From Bacteriovoracaceae bacterium (GTDB lineage Bacteria; Bdellovibrionota; UBA1018): 64,000 nucleotides of DNA. The stretch is taken from NCBI GenBank assembly GCA_947447665.1, contig CANFJX010000001.1, forward strand, positions 62,001 to 126,000. The letters are read 5' to 3'. The position numbers and the translations under genes were made by a program. Positions within the stretch are counted from its first letter, which is position 1, and every line of letters begins with the position of its first letter. The notes beneath the pieces were generated by a model. That model ran no database searches. It was given only the letters and a program-made list of their open reading frames with translations, and was not told where the DNA came from. This document shows positions 44,433 to 54,384 of the stretch, one piece after another.

Positions 44433-46722
44433 GGACCGATCTTCCTTCTTTTTTTCTCAGTTGAATTTCCATTGCTGTGATCGCTGCCATATTCACGACA
44501 TCATTAACATCGGAGTTTTGCTGAAGCACAAAAACTGGCTTATTCATCCCGGCCAAGATGGGGCCAATCGCCTCAGCGGAGCTCATCCTGGCTAATAGTT
44601 TATAAGCAATGTTGCCGGACTCCAAGTCAGGAAAAATAAGGACATTAGCGTTACCAGGAACCTGATTGAAGGGAAAAGAATTGGCCGAGATCTCTGGATT
44701 GAGGGCCGTATCGGCCTGCATTTCTCCGTCCACGATCAATCCCGGGGCACGACGCTTGATGATCTCAACCGCCTCGCGCACCTTGACCGTGTTAGGATGC
44801 GGATTGGAACCGAAATTCGAGAAAGACAGCATCGCCACTTTAGGCTCTTGAACCATAAAGCTCCGAACCATGTCAGAGGTTTGAATCGCAATATCAGCCA
44901 ACTCTTCAGCGTTAGGCTGAATATTGACCGTGGTATCCGCAAACCAAAGTACCCGTTTTTTGAAAATCATCATATATACGCCAACCAAGCGCGAGCCTGG
45001 CTTAGCTCCAATCACTTGCATCGCAGGTCTAAGCGCTGCCGGATAACTTTGCGTTATCCCGTTGAGTAGTCCGTCCGCATGCCCCATCTCTACCATCATG
45101 GCGCCGAAGTAATTATTTCGCTTCAGGTTACTTTGAGCCAAAGCTAAGGTCACCCCTTTTCGCTTTCGCTTCTCAAAGAAGACCTGAGCATACTCCTCAA
45201 GATGAGCACTGGTCGAAGGTCGGATCACCCGAATACCCTTGAGACCATCTTCTAGCCCCAACTCCTCTTTGAGCTTTTCAATTACCTGTTCGTGCCCCAA
45301 AAGAATGGGCTCAGCAATACCTTCTTCCCGTATGATGCTGGCGGCTTTCAAAATTTTTGGATCATCTCCCTCCGGGAAGACAATCGTAGGGCGCCCTTTT
45401 CCCTCACTCGTATCACCTTGAACACGCTTTTTAATTCCGCGCATAATAGTGTAGGCCGAACCTAGCAAGGTTTCCAAGCTTTCCTTGTAATGGATTAAAT
45501 CTAGATTTTTACGAGCTACCCCAGAACGGATTGCAGCCTCAGCAACAGCGGGCGCAACCCAAAGAAGTGCTCGACGATCAAAAGGCTTCGGAATTAAATA
45601 TTCCCTACCGAATTTAAATTTTTGACCGCCATAAGCTCTCGAAACACTCTCCGGCACATCCTGCTTGGCTAACTGGGCAAGAGCCTTAACGGCTGCCATC
45701 TTCATCTCTTCATTGATCGACGTAGCCATGGTGTCCAGCGCTCCCCTAAAAATAAAAGGGAATCCAAGAACGTTATTCACCTGGTTCGGGTAATCCGATC
45801 GTCCAGTCGCCATAATCGCATCGGGCCTCACCTTGAGAACTTCTTCAGGGAGGACTTCTGGATCGGGATTAGCCATAGCAAAGATGATTGGATTTGGAGC
45901 CATTTTCTTGACCATTTCGGCCGAGATCCCATCTTTCACCGACACCCCGACAAACGCATCTGCACCTTCTAATGCCTGGGCAACCGTTCGACGATCGGTT
46001 TCAACCGCAAACCTTTCCTTGTACGGATTCATACCCTCTTTGCGTCCGGTATAAATCACACCTTTCGAGTCCGTCATGAGGATATTCTCTTTTTTCACCC
46101 CCAAATGGAGGTAGAGATTAGCACACGCAATCGCTGCGGCGCCTCCCCCGCAAAATACGACACGAACTTCCTCAACTTTCTTATTTACAATCTCTAGGGC
46201 ATTCAAAAATGCAGCTCCACTGATCACTGCTGTTCCGTGCTGATCATCATGAAAAACAGGAATTTTAAGCCTTTTTTTCAATTCTTCTTCGATGTAAAAG
46301 CACTCAGGAGCTTTAATATCTTCTAAATTGATCCCGCCAAAGGTTGGCTCCAACATCTCACAGGCACGAATCACATCATCGGGATTCTTTGCGTTGAGCT
46401 CGATATCGAAGACATCAATATCGGCAAACTTCTTAAAGAGCACCCCTTTGCCTTCCATGACCGGTTTGGCCGCCGATGGCCCGATATCCCCCAAACCCAA
46501 AACCGCCGTACCGTTCGACAACACGGCCACCAAATTTCCCTTGGCTGTGTATTCGTAAACGAGCTCTTCCTTCTCAGCAATCATCCGACAGGGCTCTGCC
46601 ACGCCGGGTGAGTAAGCCAAAGAGAGGTCATGCTGAGTAGAGACCGGCTTGGAAGGAATTACTTCGATTTTACCTTTACGGCCGCTGGAGTGGTAATCTA
46701 ACGCTTGTTTGTAGAGTGTCAT
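44425..46722 (-). CDS. maeB: NADP-dependent malic enzyme with phosphotransacetylase-like domain
   Basis: About 765 residues from the ATG at 46722; the upstream stretch to 46800 does not fit the family. N-terminal malic enzyme part with [38 protein letters not shown] and NAD-site [14 protein letters not shown]-terminal phosphate acetyltransferase-like domain with [17 protein letters not shown] and ADTTVNIQP. The enzyme converts malate to pyruvate and CO2; the C-terminal domain is usually regulatory (acetyl-CoA sensing). Followed by ridA and the kinase. Confidence 0.96.
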   Translation of the reverse strand: MTLYKQALDYHSSGRKGKIEVIPSKPVSTQHDLSLAYSPGVAEPCRMIAEKEELVYEYTAKGNLVAVLSNGTAVLGLGDIGPSAAKPVMEGKGVLFKKFADIDVFDIELNAKNPDDVIRACEMLEPTFGGINLEDIKAPECFYIEEELKKRLKIPVFHDDQHGTAVISGAAFLNALEIVNKKVEEVRVVFCGGGAAAIACANLYLHLGVKKENILMTDSKGVIYTGRKEGMNPYKERFAVETDRRTVAQALEGADAFVGVSVKDGISAEMVKKMAPNPIIFAMANPDPEVLPEEVLKVRPDAIMATGRSDYPNQVNNVLGFPFIFRGALDTMATSINEEMKMAAVKALAQLAKQDVPESVSRAYGGQKFKFGREYLIPKPFDRRALLWVAPAVAEAAIRSGVARKNLDLIHYKESLETLLGSAYTIMRGIKKRVQGDTSEGKGRPTIVFPEGDDPKILKAASIIREEGIAEPILLGHEQVIEKLKEELGLEDGLKGIRVIRPSTSAHLEEYAQVFFEKRKRKGVTLALAQSNLKRNNYFGAMMVEMGHADGLLNGITQSYPAALRPAMQVIGAKPGSRLVGVYMMIFKKRVLWFADTTVNIQPNAEELADIAIQTSDMVRSFMVQEPKVAMLSFSNFGSNPHPNTVKVREAVEIIKRRAPGLIVDGEMQADTALNPEISANSFPFNQVPGNANVLIFPDLESGNIAYKLLARMSSAEAIGPILAGMNKPVFVLQQNSDVNDVVNMAAITAMEIQLRKKEGRSVHV

Positions 46723-47018
46723 ATGGTCTTCGAATCTATCACTGTTAGAGGTGATCCAGAAAATGTTTTTGGATAGGGCTCGAAATCTTTCATATCCCAA
46801 AATACTTTTTGGATCTTCCCGCTATCTTGATCACCAACCCAATTGCATCAAGTCGGCATGAAAAATGCCTTAGCAGACCACCTATGCACTACACATTTTA
46901 TCCTAATTCAATTAGAACCATAGCAAAAAAATTTATTAATTCTAATTACTTAGCTAATTACCACCACTCCCCAAGGCGGTCGCAAGTCAAGGCTCATTTC
47001 TGACCCAAAGAGTTTAAA

Positions 47019-48272
47019 ATGAACCAAACACCAAAACCCGGGAGAACTGGGATCTTTCTTACTGCTCTCGGGTGGATAAGTTTGTCTGCAGTGCCAGCAT
47101 ACGGCAATTTCACTCTTCATCCCTGGATGCCGTACTTGACCTCATCGGGACAAACCCTCATTGGCACCCAGGTCAACTACTTTAATTCCAGCACAAACTG
47201 GGATCATGCTGGAGCAACTCTAGAACCCAAAGATCTCCAGTACGAACGACTCATCACCGATCTAACTCTCGCGCATGAATGGGCGAACTCATGGGCGGTT
47301 TTTGGCCGGATGAGCTTGAGCGGAATTCGTGGGCGCTTCAATTTTGCAGATCAGACGGTCGGAGTTCAATATCAATTTCAATTATTCAAAAGCCTAAATG
47401 TACAGACCCAACTCCAAATTGATTTCCCAACTTATCAGCCAGAAAGCCATTACCTTGCGCTCGGTGATGGCACACTCGATTTAACAGGAGGAGCGTTTTT
47501 GATCCTACCCGCCTCTTTCTGGCCGAAAACAGAAATGGAATTCTCCCTCGGTGCCGGCATTACTCAAAGGACCCACTTGTATTCGGGCGCAATCCCCTGG
47601 GTAGCAGGTATCAAACTTAGCCCAGCTCAGGGCCGATTCTCTTTAGAGGGATCAATTCAAGGATTGGTCTCCCTCAAGTCTGACCCCCATACCTATCATC
47701 CCACCTTTTTCCGCAACAACTTGGGCCAAGAGGGAAGCCTCATCACGGGAGCTATGAACCCCTCCTGGATCCAGGGCCGAATCGTATTGGGATATCGCTG
47801 GCAGAATCAAACCCTCCTGGCGATTTCTTTCAACCAATCAATTTGGGGGCAAATGACTCCTCAACTGACAAGTTGGGCGCTTCGATTCCAAATGCCTCTA
47901 CAAAAAACAAAAGAGATCGCCCTAAGTCCCTCAACACCACTTGATCCACCTACTCCAGTCACCCCACTAATAATCCAAGCAAAACCCATGGATGCAAAAA
48001 TTTTAAAAATGAACGAAAAGCTCGACCTGATAAAAATCGACCGCGGGTCCGAAGAGGGGATTCGGACCGGGGACTACTTTCACTTAATCTCTCCGTTTGA
48101 CTCCACTCAGCGACCACTTGCGATGGCCAGAGTCAGTCACTCAAAGCCACATCAATCAGCGCTAAAAATATTAGAATATTATCAAGACCAATGGATCTCA
48201 GAGGACTATTTAGCCAGACCTATCAGCTCTGCCGATGCTCAACTCAGTGAGTCAAAAAGCCCAATGCTTTAA
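47019..48272 (+). CDS. Outer-membrane beta-barrel protein with FlgT-C-like C-terminal domain
   Basis: 417 residues. Signal peptide (GIFLTALGWISLSAVPAYG), then repeated amphipathic beta-strands of a barrel (about 25-300, aromatic-rich; many ...Q-x-Q-x pairs), then a C-terminal domain (about 335-400) with LIKIDRGSEEGIRTGDYFHLISP, the same pattern as in the protein at 23999. The function of this fusion is unknown; the barrel would be in the outer membrane and the tail in the periplasm. The 296-base gap upstream holds no gene and is the promoter region of this gene and of maeB. Confidence 0.65.
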   Translation: MNQTPKPGRTGIFLTALGWISLSAVPAYGNFTLHPWMPYLTSSGQTLIGTQVNYFNSSTNWDHAGATLEPKDLQYERLITDLTLAHEWANSWAVFGRMSLSGIRGRFNFADQTVGVQYQFQLFKSLNVQTQLQIDFPTYQPESHYLALGDGTLDLTGGAFLILPASFWPKTEMEFSLGAGITQRTHLYSGAIPWVAGIKLSPAQGRFSLEGSIQGLVSLKSDPHTYHPTFFRNNLGQEGSLITGAMNPSWIQGRIVLGYRWQNQTLLAISFNQSIWGQMTPQLTSWALRFQMPLQKTKEIALSPSTPLDPPTPVTPLIIQAKPMDAKILKMNEKLDLIKIDRGSEEGIRTGDYFHLISPFDSTQRPLAMARVSHSKPHQSALKILEYYQDQWISEDYLARPISSADAQLSESKSPML

Positions 48273-48401
48273 AGTAAAAGCTATTCATTGAGTTTCCCTG
48301 CGATCAAGCCCGTAACAAATCCCTCTTTTGAATCTCCGCAATCTATTGTAAACTATTCATATAGTGAATCTAGACGGTGTCCCCCATTGCAAGGAGCGAG
48401 T

Positions 48402-49154
48402 ATGAACCGAGCCCTACGAATTTCATTGTCTCTTTCAATCGCATCCATCTGGATCCTGATCCCACACCTCAGCCTTGCAACAAAATTTGCCAATCAGTTC
48501 GCCGAATTCGAACTTCCTGCACAATGGCAGTGCTCACTTGAGGGCGCGGAGTGGGTTTGTCAAAATACCGATGACAAGAAAAAAAGAGAAGCAATCATCG
48601 TTCTAGCGGCTAAGCTCAAGGGAGATCAAGATAGTCTTGATCAATACCTTACCTATTTAAAAGCACCAAAAAGTTTTAATAGCCCACAAGGAAAGCCCGT
48701 CAAGTCTGACGCAAAATACGCAAAAACCGTAAACATCAACGGTCAAGCTTGGGTTGACGCATTACACTTGGAATCTGAAATTCCAGGCTTCTACACCCGA
48801 TACTTAGCAACAGTAAAACAAGACATTGGAATCCTCATCACCTACTCAATCAGCAAAGCAAAATATCAACAGTACGTCGATGACTTTGAAAACCTCGCCA
48901 GGACCCTCAAGGTGTTCCGTAAGGTGGGAGGGATCAACGCAGCACCTCAGAGCACCACACTTTTTCAAAATGCTCAAATCCCAACAAATATTGGAAATGA
49001 AACCGTATTCCCAGGTGCAATGACTCAAGTCCAAGGGGGCGCAGATCAAGCCCTAGCACCAACCCAAAAGAAACAGCCGCCCCTTATTTACATCTTAGGC
49101 GGAGTGATCTTTTTGATCGTCCTTTTAGCCCTAAGCCGACGAAAGAAATCCTAA
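48402..49154 (+). CDS. Exported protein with C-terminal membrane anchor, unknown function
   Basis: About 250 residues from the ATG at 48402, behind AAGGAG; the frame continues upstream to 48288, but without a good start. Signal peptide (ALRISLSLSIASIWILIP...SLA), a middle domain with FAEFELPAQWQCSLEGAEW, and a C-terminal membrane helix ending in LALSRRKKS, a sorting-like or anchoring tail. No family recognised. It ends on the convergent DUF1059 gene. Confidence 0.65.
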   Translation: MNRALRISLSLSIASIWILIPHLSLATKFANQFAEFELPAQWQCSLEGAEWVCQNTDDKKKREAIIVLAAKLKGDQDSLDQYLTYLKAPKSFNSPQGKPVKSDAKYAKTVNINGQAWVDALHLESEIPGFYTRYLATVKQDIGILITYSISKAKYQQYVDDFENLARTLKVFRKVGGINAAPQSTTLFQNAQIPTNIGNETVFPGAMTQVQGGADQALAPTQKKQPPLIYILGGVIFLIVLLALSRRKKS

Positions 49155-49333
49155 GCTGCCTTAATGTCTTTTGCGGCAGAACGGATTTTTTCCTTTAGCT
49201 CTCTGCTCAATTCTGTCATTCCATGTTCCTTTTTGCCGTGTTCAGCTGCTTTTTTAAGTACGTCTTCCACGGTATTGCCACGACAAACAAAGTCACAATC
49301 CTTACCTAGATCTCGACATTTAATTTCCTTCAT
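49151..49333 (-). CDS. DUF1059 small protein
   Basis: 60 residues. The Cys pair pattern KEIKCRDLGKDCDFVCRGNTVEDVL and the ending AAEHGKKEHGM are the DUF1059 signature (a small redox/metal domain of unknown function). Overlaps the preceding convergent stop by 4 bases. Confidence 0.85.
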   Translation of the reverse strand: MKEIKCRDLGKDCDFVCRGNTVEDVLKKAAEHGKKEHGMTELSRELKEKIRSAAKDIKAA

Positions 49334-49433
49334 AAGATCACCTCAATCAAGACAGGTGCATGAAAAATGCCTAGCCGCCTCGACCAGCACCAAACAAGCG
49401 TCATAGACCTATAAAGATCCTGCGCTCACCACC

Positions 49434-50450
49434 TCACAAAGATGCAGAGGCCCACCGCTGGGTGCGCCACTCTCTTTGCTGCTTTGAGCTCAGGAACGTC
49501 CAAGCGACGAGTCGACTCTTCTTTTGTCCCTGGGCCATTTCGATGGTGCGACACTCTATGGCTTTTGCTTTACTGAGTGCTCGATAGACGCTCGGGAGAG
49601 TGGCCTCTTTCGAGATGAGCGTCGTAAACCAAAATATTTTTTTAGAAATAGATAAGCTCTCTTCAACCATTCTGCGCACAAAGGCAGCCTCGCCCCCAGG
49701 GTAAGAAAGCTCAGTCGGTTGTCCGCCGAAATTCAACAAAGGATCCTGACTTTTACCTTTTTTCTGTGGCGAACCACGGCCTAGATTTTTCCACTTTCTC
49801 AGGGTTCCCTCTTTAGAGGCGGCAAGAGACGCATGAAATGGAGGATTACAAATGGAAACATCAAAGACTTCCTCAGCTCGAAGCAGATCATTAAAAATAC
49901 TCGAAGACTGCTTTTGCAGTCGAAAATCTATTGAATTTATTAGTTTTTGATTCGACTGCACAATTTGCTGAGCAGAGCCAAGCGCGACTGAATCAACATC
50001 AGAACCAACAAAATGCCATCCGTACTCGCAATAGCCGATCACGGGATAAATGCAGTTGGCCCCCACTCCAATATCTAAGACGCGAACCAAATCGCCGCGC
50101 GGAATGACTCCTTCGTTACAGGCACTGAGTAAATCTGCGACGTAATGTAAATAGTCGGCCCTGCCGGGAACTGGTGGGCAGAGATAATTCGAGGGTATCT
50201 TCCAATTAGAAATGCCGTAAAAATGACTCAAAAGAGCTCCATTAAGCGCCTTAACAGCATCCGGATTTGAAAAGTCAATTGTTAGTTCTTGGTAGGGATT
50301 CTCTGAAACAAATGAAGCAAGCTCCGGACAGGCCTTAATCAGGAGACCAAAATCGTAATGACCCTGATGCCGATTTCGGGGATGAAGAGTCTTTTTTTGA
50401 GAGGGCGAAATCTTCTGGCTAATTTTTTTCCGATTTTCTGACAAATTCAA
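49434..50450 (-). CDS. rlmF: 23S rRNA (adenine-1618-N6)-methyltransferase RlmF
   Basis: 338 residues. Motif NPPFHAS (catalytic NPPF of N6-adenine methylases), RVLDIGVGANCIYPVIG for SAM binding and the N-terminal LHPRNRHQGHYDF are characteristic of RlmF, which methylates A1618 in 23S rRNA. An alternative would be another NPPF methylase, but the start and ending pattern fit RlmF best. The gap after the stop is unremarkable. Confidence 0.9.
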   Translation of the reverse strand: MNLSENRKKISQKISPSQKKTLHPRNRHQGHYDFGLLIKACPELASFVSENPYQELTIDFSNPDAVKALNGALLSHFYGISNWKIPSNYLCPPVPGRADYLHYVADLLSACNEGVIPRGDLVRVLDIGVGANCIYPVIGYCEYGWHFVGSDVDSVALGSAQQIVQSNQKLINSIDFRLQKQSSSIFNDLLRAEEVFDVSICNPPFHASLAASKEGTLRKWKNLGRGSPQKKGKSQDPLLNFGGQPTELSYPGGEAAFVRRMVEESLSISKKIFWFTTLISKEATLPSVYRALSKAKAIECRTIEMAQGQKKSRLVAWTFLSSKQQREWRTQRWASASL

Positions 50451-50528
50451 CTGCCTTTCAAGAGCCTAAAAACTTTACCCTCACGGAGAGTTTTATTTTC
50501 TCATTTTACTCCATCTTGCTTTATCGCT

Positions 50529-51818
50529 TCAAATTCCGAACTTTTTAGCGATCTTGAGAGAGGGCTTAGGCCCCAGAGCAAAAATGCTACGCCTACTGTT
50601 TTCAAACAGCTGGCCGGCTACGCGCTGCACATCTGCAATCGTCACTCGCTCAATCTCCCGACAAACCTCTTTCACAGAAACATAGCGTTCGAGGAAAATT
50701 TCATTCTTCGCGATACTCGACATTCGAGATTCGACACAATCTGACGAAAGCAAAATCGTTCCTTTTAAATTATCTTGGATCATACGCAGGTCAGCTTTAG
50801 ATAAGCCTTTGTTCTTTACCTTTTGAATGCACTCCTCAACAAGCCTCAAACACAAAGGAACCTGCTCTAACTGGGTGGCCGCATAGATCGAAAAAACACC
50901 CGAATCGATAAAAGGAGAGAGGCTAGAGTAAACGGTGTAAGCTAGACCATTTTTTTCGCGAATCTCCTGAAATAACGAAGAACTCATCCCTCCTCCCAAA
51001 TAAACATTCAGAAGAAAAGTAGCAAAGCGATCTGAAGACGCAAACCGAGGGCCCTCAACGCCCCAAATCAAGTGGACCTGCTCGGTTGGACGATTCACCC
51101 ACCAAGCACCACTTTGCACTTGCGGAGATTTGCTCAACCTTTTGTCTTGAGCTCGTGATGATTGGTTGCGGCCTGGCCACTTTTGACGAGCCAAAGGCTT
51201 CAATTTCTTTTTAATCGTTTCATGGGAAACGTCTCCGGCAACAGAGATCACTAACTGGTCGGGTCTATAATGTTCATGAAAAAATTCGATCAAATCTTTC
51301 CTCGCCATTTTTTTCACACTTTTTTCCGTGCCTAAAATTGGCTTGCCTAGGCCGTGCGATCCGTAGATTTTCTCGAAATAAATATCATAGGCCAATTCCT
51401 CTGGGGATTCCTCCACCATCGAAATCTCCTGGAGAATCACTCTACGCTCACGTTCAAACTCGTCAGGCTTAAAAGTAGAGTTCATTAAAATATCGACTAA
51501 AATATCTAATCCTAAATTGTAGTCTCGATCGAGAAGGAGGAGATGAAAACAAGTATGCTCTCGGGCAGTAAACGCGTTGAACTCGCCGCCCACCTGATCG
51601 ATCTCCTTGGCAATCTGAAGGGCAGATCGCTTTTCAGTTCCCTTGAACAGCATATGTTCCAAAAAATGGGAAACTCCTGCTGTCTTTGGTGATTCGTGCC
51701 GGGTGCCGGTTTTCACCCAAACCCCCAATGAGAGACTTCTGAATTCGGTCAGTCTCTCCGTGACCAAGGTCAATCCATTCTCGAAGACAGTTTTCTGAAA
51801 CTTGGGTGTGCGAGTCAT
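50529..51818 (-). CDS. M16-family zinc peptidase (processing-peptidase-like)
   Basis: 429 residues. The inverted zinc motif HFLEHMLFKGT (His-x-x-Glu-His) with the far Glu in AFTAREHTCFH-type region and the C-terminal M16 domain pattern (GGGMSSSLFQEIREKNGLAYTVYS) match the family of mitochondrial processing peptidase / pitrilysin-like M16 enzymes. No signal peptide is seen, so it acts in the cytoplasm. The start is next to a divergent barrel gene. Confidence 0.95.
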   Translation of the reverse strand: MTRTPKFQKTVFENGLTLVTERLTEFRSLSLGVWVKTGTRHESPKTAGVSHFLEHMLFKGTEKRSALQIAKEIDQVGGEFNAFTAREHTCFHLLLLDRDYNLGLDILVDILMNSTFKPDEFERERRVILQEISMVEESPEELAYDIYFEKIYGSHGLGKPILGTEKSVKKMARKDLIEFFHEHYRPDQLVISVAGDVSHETIKKKLKPLARQKWPGRNQSSRAQDKRLSKSPQVQSGAWWVNRPTEQVHLIWGVEGPRFASSDRFATFLLNVYLGGGMSSSLFQEIREKNGLAYTVYSSLSPFIDSGVFSIYAATQLEQVPLCLRLVEECIQKVKNKGLSKADLRMIQDNLKGTILLSSDCVESRMSSIAKNEIFLERYVSVKEVCREIERVTIADVQRVAGQLFENSRRSIFALGPKPSLKIAKKFGI

Positions 51819-51945
51819 TGAATCACGTTACCTGTAATTCATGCTGAGGTAAACTGTTCCCGTAAATTCGGGCAGGATTGACTCCTTACCTAAATTATGA
51901 AAAGCTTCGAATCAGTAACTTTCACGATATAAAAGGGGTATATCT

Positions 51946-52593
51946 ATGAGAATCCAGATCATCAAATCGATGTCCATCCTGGTAGTTGGATTAGTCTTTT
52001 GTGGATCATCACCGGCATTTGCCGTTTCCGCCATTGACTACCTCGTAGACCCATACGTCGGCTATAGCGTACTGGGTGTTTCTAGCGTTGGCCCTGGAAA
52101 ATATTCCAACATTCAAACTAATTACGCTAGTTATAACGGTCTTACATTTGGGGCTCGCGCGGGAGTTCAGTTTATGGACCTCCTTTTTTTGGCTGCCGAC
52201 GGCAGCTACACCCCATCCCTTTTCACCAAGACCAACGCCATAGGCAGCACTTACAACTCAACACCAAACGATCCCCTAATTACCCAAGGTGCCTCGAATA
52301 CCAAGGTCGGAGTCGTTGCGGGATTTTCCATGCCCATAGTCGGTGTCCGACTCTGGGTGGGTTATAACTTTCTCGACGATTTAACAGGCACGTCCTCAAG
52401 CATCCTGCATGGATACTCCCTAAAGGTGGGAGCGAGCTACTCCTTACTTGCGCTCTTCAGCTTAAACGCTGAGTTTTTGGCAAGTAATTATGCTAAATTT
52501 TCATACCAAGGAGCGGCCAGCATCAGCAATCCAGCTGGTAAAGTCAGTAATTCTCAGCTTCTCATTTCAATCGGAGTTCCGATCTACTTGTAG
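51946..52593 (+). CDS. Small outer-membrane beta-barrel protein, first of a tandem pair
   Basis: 215 residues. Signal peptide (SMSILVVGLVFCGSSPAFA), then eight or so amphipathic strands with the pattern RLWVGYNFLDDL. It is similar to the following protein, so the pair arose by duplication. Upstream, AAAAGGGGT stands before the ATG. No function known; such barrels resemble the OmpA/OmpW/Opa-type small barrels. Confidence 0.7.
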   Translation: MRIQIIKSMSILVVGLVFCGSSPAFAVSAIDYLVDPYVGYSVLGVSSVGPGKYSNIQTNYASYNGLTFGARAGVQFMDLLFLAADGSYTPSLFTKTNAIGSTYNSTPNDPLITQGASNTKVGVVAGFSMPIVGVRLWVGYNFLDDLTGTSSSILHGYSLKVGASYSLLALFSLNAEFLASNYAKFSYQGAASISNPAGKVSNSQLLISIGVPIYL

Positions 52594-52650
52594 CAATAGC
52601 AGCGAGCTCTGAAACTCTGGACATTAAATGACTACCTTAAATACTCTAGA

Positions 52651-53328
52651 ATGATTCGACGAAAAGCCTCAGACCTAAGAGCCCACTCCGTAAGAGCAGT
52701 CCTTCTCTTAGCCACAATTTGCGTGTCTCGGTCCACCCTAGGCTCTACTCTCGATTTAGAGATCGAGCCCTATTTTGGCGCTGCAGGCTGGGGTCACCTT
52801 AAGGTGTCATCTGGAGCAACCGACTTTTCTCAGCCCGCTCATCCCCACTACCCGCCGGTCAAAGCCTTTGATTTCACAGCTTCCTGGGGACTAGGCTTTC
52901 GACTCGGAGCGGTCCTCGAGGAGACTTACTTTGCATCCTTAGACTTCGTGCAGTTTCCAAGCATTAGCTCGCAAGACCCCCAAGCCCCCTCGTGGAGCAA
53001 TACTCAGCTCGGTATCACTCTTGGTGCGCAACTCCCGGCGATCCCGATGCGATTTTGGATTGGATTTAACTTCCTCAACTCCGTCACACCCAACGAATAC
53101 CTCGCCATCAGCAACATCTCCAAAGCAGTCGGTCTCCAAGGGACAGCGTTTAAAATTGGCTACAGTACTCGAATCTACTCCCCAGTCTGGCTCAATTTTG
53201 AAATGATCTACGGCCAATTCTCGAATTACTCATCTGGATCGACTCAGCCTCTTCCCAGCCTTACATCCACCTCTTATAATTATTTTTTATTGTCTTTAAG
53301 TGCACCCATCCGCTGGATGAGGATCTAA
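52651..53328 (+). CDS. Small outer-membrane beta-barrel protein, second of a tandem pair
   Basis: 225 residues, a paralogue of the previous gene: RFWIGFNFLNSV matches RLWVGYNFLDDL, and both end in an exposed beta-strand with aromatic residue (LSLSAPIRWMRI / LISIGVPIYL). The N-terminal signal peptide (AVLLLATICVSRSTLGS) is present. Stop overlaps nothing, but the convergent deacylase gene ends 7 bases away. Confidence 0.7.
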   Translation: MIRRKASDLRAHSVRAVLLLATICVSRSTLGSTLDLEIEPYFGAAGWGHLKVSSGATDFSQPAHPHYPPVKAFDFTASWGLGFRLGAVLEETYFASLDFVQFPSISSQDPQAPSWSNTQLGITLGAQLPAIPMRFWIGFNFLNSVTPNEYLAISNISKAVGLQGTAFKIGYSTRIYSPVWLNFEMIYGQFSNYSSGSTQPLPSLTSTSYNYFLLSLSAPIRWMRI

Positions 53329-53335
53329 GGGGAGA

Positions 53336-54352
53336 TCACTTTTTTTTCCGCTTTTTACCCTTAAGAGATCGCTCCACTAACGAAAGTGTCTTTTTCAATC
53401 GGGCAATATGAATAATCCCCGTCCCCGGAATAGTGAGGGGCGCAGTCGTAACACCGATCACGATGCCGGTACAAGTGGAACGAATTTGAGTCACAGTCTT
53501 ACCGAAGGGATTCAGAATAGAGCCAATCAAATCCCCGGTATAAAGCAAATCCCCAGGCTTAACAGCAAGATCAAGAATCCCGCCCTTCTCCGCCCTCAAC
53601 CACTCACTACCTTTGACAATCACTTGAAAAGGTGGGCGAACAAACTCCTCATCCGAGTGCCACATGCCCATCTCAGCGAGGACTTGGAGCACCCCGCGTA
53701 ATCCAACCAATGAAATCTTTTGGGAAAACCGTCCTGTCTCTCCTGCTTCAAATAAGATTGTAGGAATCCCTGCATCCGTCGCCTCTCGCCTGAGAGAACC
53801 CCTCACTCCCGCTTGATCCACCAGCACCGTAGCTCCAAATGCACGGGCAAGCTTGCGAACTCTGGGCTGACCCATATCCCCTCGCACATGGGGCAAGTTA
53901 AGACGTCCACTCGCGGCTGTGTGAAGGTCGATCCCGAAATCACATTTTTGAACAATTTCTGTAAATAGCTTATGAGCAACCCGCTCCGCGTTATTCCCGT
54001 GTTTAACTCCCGGAAAAAAACGATTCAAATCACGATGATATAGTAGGTACCGGGACTGATTCAAGAAACCAGCAATATTCACCACTGGTACCGCAATTAA
54101 CGTCCCCACCAAGCGTTCATGATCGACATCGAAAATGAGCCGTCGAACAATATCGGCCCCATTAATTTCATCCCCATGAATTGCAGCAAAAACAAACGCC
54201 GTAGGTCCAGGCTTCACCCCACGAATCACGGTGACAGGGATTTGAATGGCTGAGGACAAAAAAGACTCCGAAACCTTCAGGTAAATCTCCCGGGTCTCTC
54301 CTAAAGCCACTCGAATTCCGCTCAACGAAAAAATAGTGCTACTTGAGTCCAT
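53336..54352 (-). CDS. AstE/aspartoacylase-family zinc deacylase
   Basis: 338 residues. Zinc and substrate pattern IHGDEINGADIVRRL (His and Glu ligands) and DLHTAASGRLNLPH (His ligand) identify the succinylglutamate desuccinylase/aspartoacylase family. The C-terminal extension (about 240-330) is a beta-rich domain with KPGDLLYTGDLIGSI, as in several bacterial AstE-like enzymes. The substrate is not known; an N-acyl amino acid is likely. Confidence 0.85.
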   Translation of the reverse strand: MDSSSTIFSLSGIRVALGETREIYLKVSESFLSSAIQIPVTVIRGVKPGPTAFVFAAIHGDEINGADIVRRLIFDVDHERLVGTLIAVPVVNIAGFLNQSRYLLYHRDLNRFFPGVKHGNNAERVAHKLFTEIVQKCDFGIDLHTAASGRLNLPHVRGDMGQPRVRKLARAFGATVLVDQAGVRGSLRREATDAGIPTILFEAGETGRFSQKISLVGLRGVLQVLAEMGMWHSDEEFVRPPFQVIVKGSEWLRAEKGGILDLAVKPGDLLYTGDLIGSILNPFGKTVTQIRSTCTGIVIGVTTAPLTIPGTGIIHIARLKKTLSLVERSLKGKKRKKK

Positions 54353-54384
54353 CTCTCATCTAGTATAGAAAATTCGGGCACACT

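Noticed and set aside
46855-49370. A shared hairpin GCAT-GAAAA-ATGC at 46855-46869 and 49358-49370
   Set aside because: Only two short copies and no common downstream context; most likely chance.
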